A stretch of DNA of 64,000 nt from Crambe crambe (taxonomy: Eukaryota > Porifera > Demospongiae > Poecilosclerida > Crambeidae): contig OZ004588.1 in the NCBI GenBank assembly GCA_963924555.1, positions 6,545,205 through 6,609,204 on the forward strand, read 5' to 3'. Each line of letters starts with the position of its first letter. The first letter of the stretch is position 1. Position numbers and translations under genes: made by a program. A model generated the notes under the pieces. The model saw only the letters and a list, made by a program, of their open reading frames with translations, was not told where the DNA came from and searched no databases. Positions 59,217-64,000 of this stretch are shown piece by piece.

Positions 59217-60229
59217 CAAGGGCGTATCGAGCCGCGAAGCGGCGAGAGGGCATGCAACTAGTATAGACGGCAAAATGTAAATTAATTGTTACTATATTTA
59301 GCCACAGTTTACTGACATATGCGGACGGAGCCTACCACGTGCTAAGCTATTTATTTATTTATTTACTTTTTTTTTTTTTAGATACTTGTGTGAGTTTTAG
59401 ACACTTTGAAAGAAAGAAATTATACTCATATATTATTCATATATTTTCTAATACTAATAATTTCTAATACTAAGTGACACACAACAGCATGCTATAAACA
59501 GTTAGCTATTATGTCACGTGACTAACTATAATAATAATTCAGTTAATAGCAATGTATCCTTAAAGTATGAAGGAGATTGCAGTAGCTGCCATCAGAACCA
59601 GTATCATTGGTACAGCATGAAACATGATCGAGCCATTGCAAACTATGATGGGGGTGGGGTGGAGAGGGAAAAGGGGGAGAATATTATTCTTGCAGAGTAG
59701 CTACAGTACTGTAAGATCATGCATGCAGTATCATACTATCATAATAAATGGCAATTAAGTTTCACTACTGCGGCTATACAACTATCAATAATTTCCTTAC
59801 AGTTGCCGATTGCATTCGCTATATCAGCTCTTCCGCAAGTTCTGTAAGCGTTACTTATGGCATTTATGCACTCCCGATCACTGCATAACGTTGAGGGCTG
59901 TATGTGCATATATAGAGAATATCTATAACTCTTTAGCTTCGTGCATAAACAAGTTGAGCTAGATATTAGCTATAAACTTACATTAGAGAACTTTCAGCGC
60001 AAAAAACATGTAAGGTGATAAGTTTATTCCACAAGGTGAAAACCAGATTCAGTGTGTATGAGGTCAACTGGTGCAGACTTGATGGCATGACCTCTGTGTG
60101 AGCGTGCACCTCTAATGCATCTAAGCTAATGCATCTAAGCTATTTATAGTAATAATTTTATATTATGCCATCTATATTATACAGAAGTTGCATGCCCTCT
60201 CGCCGCTTCGCGGCTCAAATACGCCCTTG
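59217..60229. mobile_element. Inverted-repeat element carrying captured host exons
   Basis: Ends of about 43 bp: CAAGGGCGTATCGAGCCGCG and AAGCGGCGAGAGGGCATGCA at the left, the near-identical inverse at the right. The host promoter sequence of the secreted-protein gene continues on both sides (59170-59216 and 60230-60320), so this is an insertion. About 59381-59998 is a copy of intron 1 to exon 3 of that same gene, flanked by unrelated element sequence on each side (59264-59380, 60000-60186). No transposase. This fits a Pack-type non-autonomous transposon with a transduplicated gene fragment. Confidence 0.7.
59540..59999 (-). pseudogene. Captured exons 2-3 of the secreted-protein gene
   Basis: On the minus strand: the end of exon 1 (9 bases) and intron 1, exon 2 (about 59806-59902), intron 2, exon 3 (about 59556-59640), nearly identical to the 39752 gene and to 2990-3457. 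It lies wholly within the inverted-repeat element 59217-60229. Confidence 0.75.
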
Positions 60230-60752
60230 TTTAAATTTAATACACATGCGCATACGTTCATTTGACTTTTGACCCCACAAATGACAACGCCTGTCCTTTG
60301 ATTATGGAGGGCCTGGTACTCCGGTTTTCGGGAATCTTGCAAAAGCCAGTAAATCTTGGAACAAAAGACGGCCGGCAATAAACATTAAACTGTAGTTAGT
60401 GCATGCGCAATTGTGCATAGTTACCAAAACAATCGACGATGGCTCAGTTAGGATGGGTGTTAGTTATTCTCCAACGATATCTTTACTATAAGGGCTTCTC
60501 CTACCTGGTTCACAGCTGTAAATACTGGCCATTGTAACCTGAGAAATGATCTGGAGCCTTAGTTACCAATGTGCTTGAGCATGCGTGTTCCAAGATTTCC
60601 TAAAACCGCTGTACAGGGTTTTGCGCGATCTTTGCACGTTGAATTCCAAAAGCACCACGCGCATGCTCAAATTTGCTTGGCAACTAACTTCTCATCAGTG
60701 AGTATCAGTACCCTGAGCTGGTAGAGCCCAACTTCCATTGTCATCCAGTGTG
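60230..60752. other. Duplicated upstream region of the secreted-protein gene; no gene seen
   Basis: 60240-60320 reversed matches sequence upstream of the 39752 gene (GGCCCTCCA...GACAGGC...GTCAAATGAACGTATGCGCA) but without the 744-bp insertion seen at 38846. The remainder has CpG-containing sequence resembling 41330-41640. Confidence 0.55.
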
Positions 60753-60769
60753 ATGGTGTCATAGTCAGC

Positions 60770-61030
60770 GGTGACTCCCCTCGGCGATGACTTCCCGGTC
60801 ACTCCTGACTAGGCGTGGATGACTCCCGGTCACTCATGCCTAGGCGTGGATGACTCCCGGTCACTCACGCCTAGGTCTGAGTGACTCCCCGGTCATTTCT
60901 GACTAGTCTATAATGACTCCCCTGGAAAAAATGACTCCCCAGTTCCGAGCACTCTTGACTAGGCGTGGATGACTCCCGGTCACTCACGCCTAGGTCTGAG
61001 TGACTCCCCAGTCATTTCTGACTTGTCTGC
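60770..61030. repeat. Minisatellite, about 31-bp unit
   Basis: Units such as TAGGCGTGGATGACTCCCGG followed by TCACTCAYGCC, with variants TAGGTCTGAGTGACTCCCC. Confidence 0.75.
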
Positions 61031-61965
61031 CCCTGAAAAAAGACTCACCAGTCCCAATTCATTGCATTGCTGCATGCAAAATCATAATAAGTCAAGGATT
61101 TATACCATAGTTGCTTATGAAATTGAGTGAATGGAATCTTTTGCGCCTAGGAAGAAATTACTCCCTGAATCAAGATAGATGGACTCCCCCCATGCATGCA
61201 TAGTTGGAGTCATGACAGCCATGGAAGGGGAATCATTTCATCCTATAGCCAGGCATTAGGCAAGATTATCAGGGAGTTATCGGATAGGGAGTCATTCATG
61301 CCTGTAGGATATGTCGACTCCCCTTCCATGGCTATCATGACTGTCCAGTCATCTCAATTCATGGAGTCATTGGTGCCTAGGATGAAATGACTCCCCTTCC
61401 ATGGCTGCACCATTCTGAATGGAAGGGGAGTCATTTCATCCTAGGAACCAATGACTCCTGAAGTCATTGGTGCCTCTAGGATGAAATGACTCCCCTTCCA
61501 TGGCTATTATGACTCCAATCATGTAGTCCAACTATCTCAATTCAGGGAGTCATTGGTGCCTAGGATGAAATAATTCCCTTTCCATGGCTATGACTCCGGT
61601 GTAGCTGTATAATTCGTGCCACTCCATGTACAAGTTCACTTCATTGTGAGTCATTCGTGCCTAGGATGACTCTCCTATAGCTAGTTTGGCATGTATGTGG
61701 AGTCCATTTATCTTAGTTCAGGGAGTCATTTGTACCTAGGATGTATTCCATGGATATAAATTTTTCAGGGAGTCATTCGTGAAATAGCTCCCATTCCATC
61801 CATGCATAGATTGGGGGACGAAATGATGTTTGCTTATAAAGGGGCAAATAACTCCCTGTGAATGCATTAAAGTTCATTCTCACACAGCTGAGCTGATACA
61901 ATAACAATAATAACGATAAGAAGATAAGCTAGCTATGATTGCATGAACGGCACAAAAATTTTTCA

Positions 61966-62580
61966 CTATATATTGTCATAATCTACACAGTCTTGGTGAA
62001 ACCAATTAAAACAATGTTCACATTCAACCATGTTGCCATATGTCTCTGGCATAAGGCAGTTACAGTATAACTCCAGAATCCAACAGAGGAAGTAATTATC
62101 CCTATGCCCCCTTTCCCCCAACTTTGGAAAAGGAGAAAAAGTTTTCTTCCATAAACATTTAGAAAGATGGCTCCTCATTTCTTCCTGCTGGAATTCAATC
62201 TCTCCCACATTTTCTCCTAGTGCTGCATGGACAGCAAAAGCTATCACAAATACTCCACAATCCACGATACCACTTTGTTGCTGCACAGGAGGAACATGTA
62301 TGTATAGCATATTCCTGTATTCCATTGTTTCATCATTTTCAGCATCCACTTATTCCTGAGCATGAGAAAAACAAATTATAGCTATAATAGCTACCTATGC
62401 ATGTATGTACCTACGTATACGTATTGTTTCACCATTCTGAACTGGAATCAAGGCATCGTTTTGGCAGAGCAATGGTGACTGAAATCCACCAATATTCAGA
62501 AATTGCATCTTCAAGATATGCTGAGCAAGGATGATATGTTCATCACAGATCCATTTCCCACCCAGCACTATATTTTTCAT
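61966..62580 (-). pseudogene. Ulp1-like cysteine protease with C-terminal PHD finger (incomplete)
   Basis: Minus-strand exons. About 62580-62400 gives WICDEHIILAQHILKMQF and IGGFQSPLLCQNDALIPVQN, an N-terminal part of a C48-type protease as found in many animal transposon proteins. After a GT-AG intron (about 62399-62355), 62349-61966 gives QQQSGIVDCGVFVIAFAVHA (Gln and nucleophile Cys of Ulp1), then CNCLMPETYG, CEHCFNWFHQDC, a PHD-type zinc finger. The block between them that normally carries the catalytic His and Asp (HWI..., YDS) is absent here, so the protease cannot be complete. A PHD finger would read histone tails. It sits in the centre of the foldback-like element. Confidence 0.65.
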
Positions 62581-62824
62581 CTTCTTTGGATCTTTCTCTA
62601 CAATAATATATTATGGATTGGTAGCTATTATAGTTGACTATTGATTTTGAAGCAAACTGTAGCAGATAATCTGTTTTGAGGGGAAGTTGACGAGGATAAT
62701 TACTAGGTACCTCCTTATTCTGCACAATCTTAGTATGTAGCACAATGGTCCATTACAATATCCTGACCTTTTGGGAACCAGTTTTGAGGGGAGATTGACG
62801 AGGCGAATTTCCAGGCATGAATTA

Positions 62825-63160
62825 TCAATAGACATGGAAGGGAATCATTTCATCCTCAGCATGAATGACTCCCTAAATGGAAGGGGAGTCATTTCATCCT
62901 AGGCATGAATGGCTGCCTGAAAAATCTATAGCCATGGAAGAGAATCATTTCATCCTAGGCATGAATGACTCCCTGAAAAATCTATAGCCATGGAAGAGAA
63001 TCATTTCATCCTAGGCATGAATGACTCCCTGAAAAATTAATAGCCATGGAAGGGAATCATTTCATCCTCGGCATGATTGAAGGGGAGTCATTTCATCCTA
63101 GGCATGAATGACTCCCTGAAAATCTATAGCCATGGAAGAGAATCATTCCATCCTAGGCAT
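62825..63160. repeat. Tandem array, about 60-bp unit
   Basis: About six copies of a unit containing ATCATTTCATCCTAGGCATG and AATGACTCCCTGAAAAATCT then ATAGCCATGG. The inverse unit is scattered through 61150-61860. Confidence 0.8.
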
Positions 63161-63239
63161 GAATGACTACCAGAATATGCATGCATTAAAGTTCAAAGGA
63201 AGATGCATCATATATAGTGCTTACACAAAGGACAGTTAT

Positions 63240-63450
63240 AATAAAATATGCACAGTTTTGGTGAAACCAGTTCAAGCAATCTTCACATTCCACCATATCT
63301 CTGGCATCATGCAGGCAGTCACAATATGCAGAATCTGACAGGAGCAGTAAATCCATGACACCATTTTTGTTGCTAGCCAGCTATATAGCTATACATAAAA
63401 ATTGTCCCACAGGTTCATCATCATCTTCAGCATCAACTTCTTCCTGAGAT
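63240..63450 (-). pseudogene. Second, degenerate copy of the Ulp1-PHD terminal exon
   Basis: The sequence follows 61985-62345 with deletions (ACAGTTTTGGTGAAACCAGT, CTCTGGCATCATGCAGGCAG, TCATCTTCAGCATCAACTTC). No open frame remains. It implies duplication of the central gene within the foldback-like element. Confidence 0.55.
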
Positions 63451-63610
63451 AAATTAGCTAGCTACATGATTTATTGTGATCAGGCGCCAAGGCAGGAATG
63501 ACCGTGTGGGGAGTCATTTCCACCAGGGGGAGTCATTTATGCCTTAGGCAGGAATGACTGGGGGAGTCATTTTCCGGGGGGAGTCATCCGTGACTTTGAC
63601 AACGGTATGG

Positions 63611-64000
63611 ACAAGATAATATAGTATCTCCAAGAAACATTCCAGGAATCACTAACCCAGACAAAAGTAGCCCATCTATTGACCTATGAGGTCACATAGG
63701 TAGAAACTGCACATTTCCAGGTAGCTAAAGCCATTATGAAACAAAGGTCACGAATAAAACATTTAAAAACATCTCTTTGCTGAAGCTCACAACAAATCTG
63801 GAAGTTTTTCAAGACATTTGATAACAAGAATTGTATTTACAAAAGGTAGATTTGCATGTGTCTCTTTAGTTTGAGTTGCTTCTCATTTTTCCTTGAGGCT
63901 AGACCTATGCAAAGAAACACCATCTTTAGTGGTAAATGTTCATCTTTAAGGACTGTTAAATACCTGCAATGGAGAGAAAACAACCTAAATAATCACAGGT
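63611..64000. other. Window end; nothing recognised
   Basis: AT-rich sequence with no repeat in common with the rest of the window and no coding exon that I can support. Confidence 0.4.

Larger units (their letters stand above)
60753..63610. mobile_element. Candidate foldback element: inverted arrays of GACTCC repeats around a Ulp1-PHD gene
   Basis: The outer edges are inverted copies of one another: left TGGTGTCATAGTCAGCGGTG then ACTCCCC; right, reversed, CCGTTGTCAAAGTCACGGATGACTCCCC in two parts. Inward come arrays: a ~31-bp unit (TAGGCGTGGATGACTCCCGG) at 60770-61030, then a ~60-bp unit on the left (61150-61860) and the same unit in opposite orientation on the right (62825-63160), with repeated GGAAGGGGAGTCATTTCATC and CCTAGGCATGAATGACTCCC. 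The single-copy centre (61966-62835) encodes a protease fragment. Long, internally repetitive inverted arms are typical of foldback-type transposons; target duplication not identified. Confidence 0.6.

Noticed and set aside
1-64000. Retroelements, virus-like elements, CRISPR arrays, tRNA and rRNA genes
   Set aside because: No reverse-transcriptase motif, long terminal direct repeats, capsid or polymerase-B block, regularly spaced repeats, tRNA A/B boxes in register, or rRNA sequence was seen.

Overview
This is a transposon-dominated stretch of an animal genome, most likely from a sessile marine invertebrate. A demosponge of the Amphimedon type is my best guess. The basis is AT-rich, TAGC-rich DNA, very short introns (about 50-110 bp), dense small inverted-repeat elements, and element proteins that I recall from sponges and cnidarians. 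I see no tRNA, rRNA, CRISPR array, bacterial operon, reverse transcriptase or virus-like element. Nearly every gene belongs to a cut-and-paste DNA transposon. The one convincing host gene is a small secreted cysteine-containing protein at 39752-40351, with broken relatives at 2990-3457, 58944-59095 and 59540-59999.

Layout. 1-3458: a rearranged copy of the host segment seen again at 35.4-41.2 kb. 3459-10.9 kb: P-like element A, with two convergent genes; a 3.5 kb TTAA-flanked transposon sits in its first intron. 11.3-16.3 kb: palindromic (snap-back) MITEs, a dispersed repeat called R here, and a TA-flanked element (14303-15971) that carries a smaller insertion. 16340-28221: P-like element B, delimited by CATAGATAAT termini and a 7-bp ATAATAG duplication. 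It carries a partner gene (+), an apparently intact transposase gene (-), a nested P-type MITE and, inside its right terminus, a complete Mutator-like element (MULE-C, 23190-28203). 28.2-29.2 kb: the rest of R and a 230-bp tandem repeat. 29.2-35.4 kb: no gene seen. 35.4-41.2 kb: host segment with the secreted-protein gene. 41.2-48.9 kb: small nested elements. 49036-57718: decayed MULE-D, inserted in an inverted R copy, with a broken minus-strand gene at its right. 57.7-60.2 kb: the rest of that R copy, then an element that has captured host exons. 60.75-63.6 kb: a candidate foldback element of inverted tandem arrays around a Ulp1-PHD gene fragment.

The most notable system is the pair of MULEs. 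MULE-C encodes one protein of about 1,004 residues from 19 exons: CG-1-like DNA-binding domain, DDE transposase, SWIM zinc finger, CXXC zinc finger and Ulp1/SENP-type cysteine protease, all in one continuous frame between identical 86-bp terminal repeats. MULE-D is far diverged and decayed but has the same order, transposase-SWIM-CXXC-cysteine protease, with an OTU protease instead of Ulp1. A CXXC finger (known to bind unmethylated CpG in host proteins) joined to a deubiquitinase or deSUMOylase suggests elements that read host chromatin and edit ubiquitin or SUMO marks. The second notable system is the P-like family, in which a separate convergent gene accompanies the transposase in both copies.
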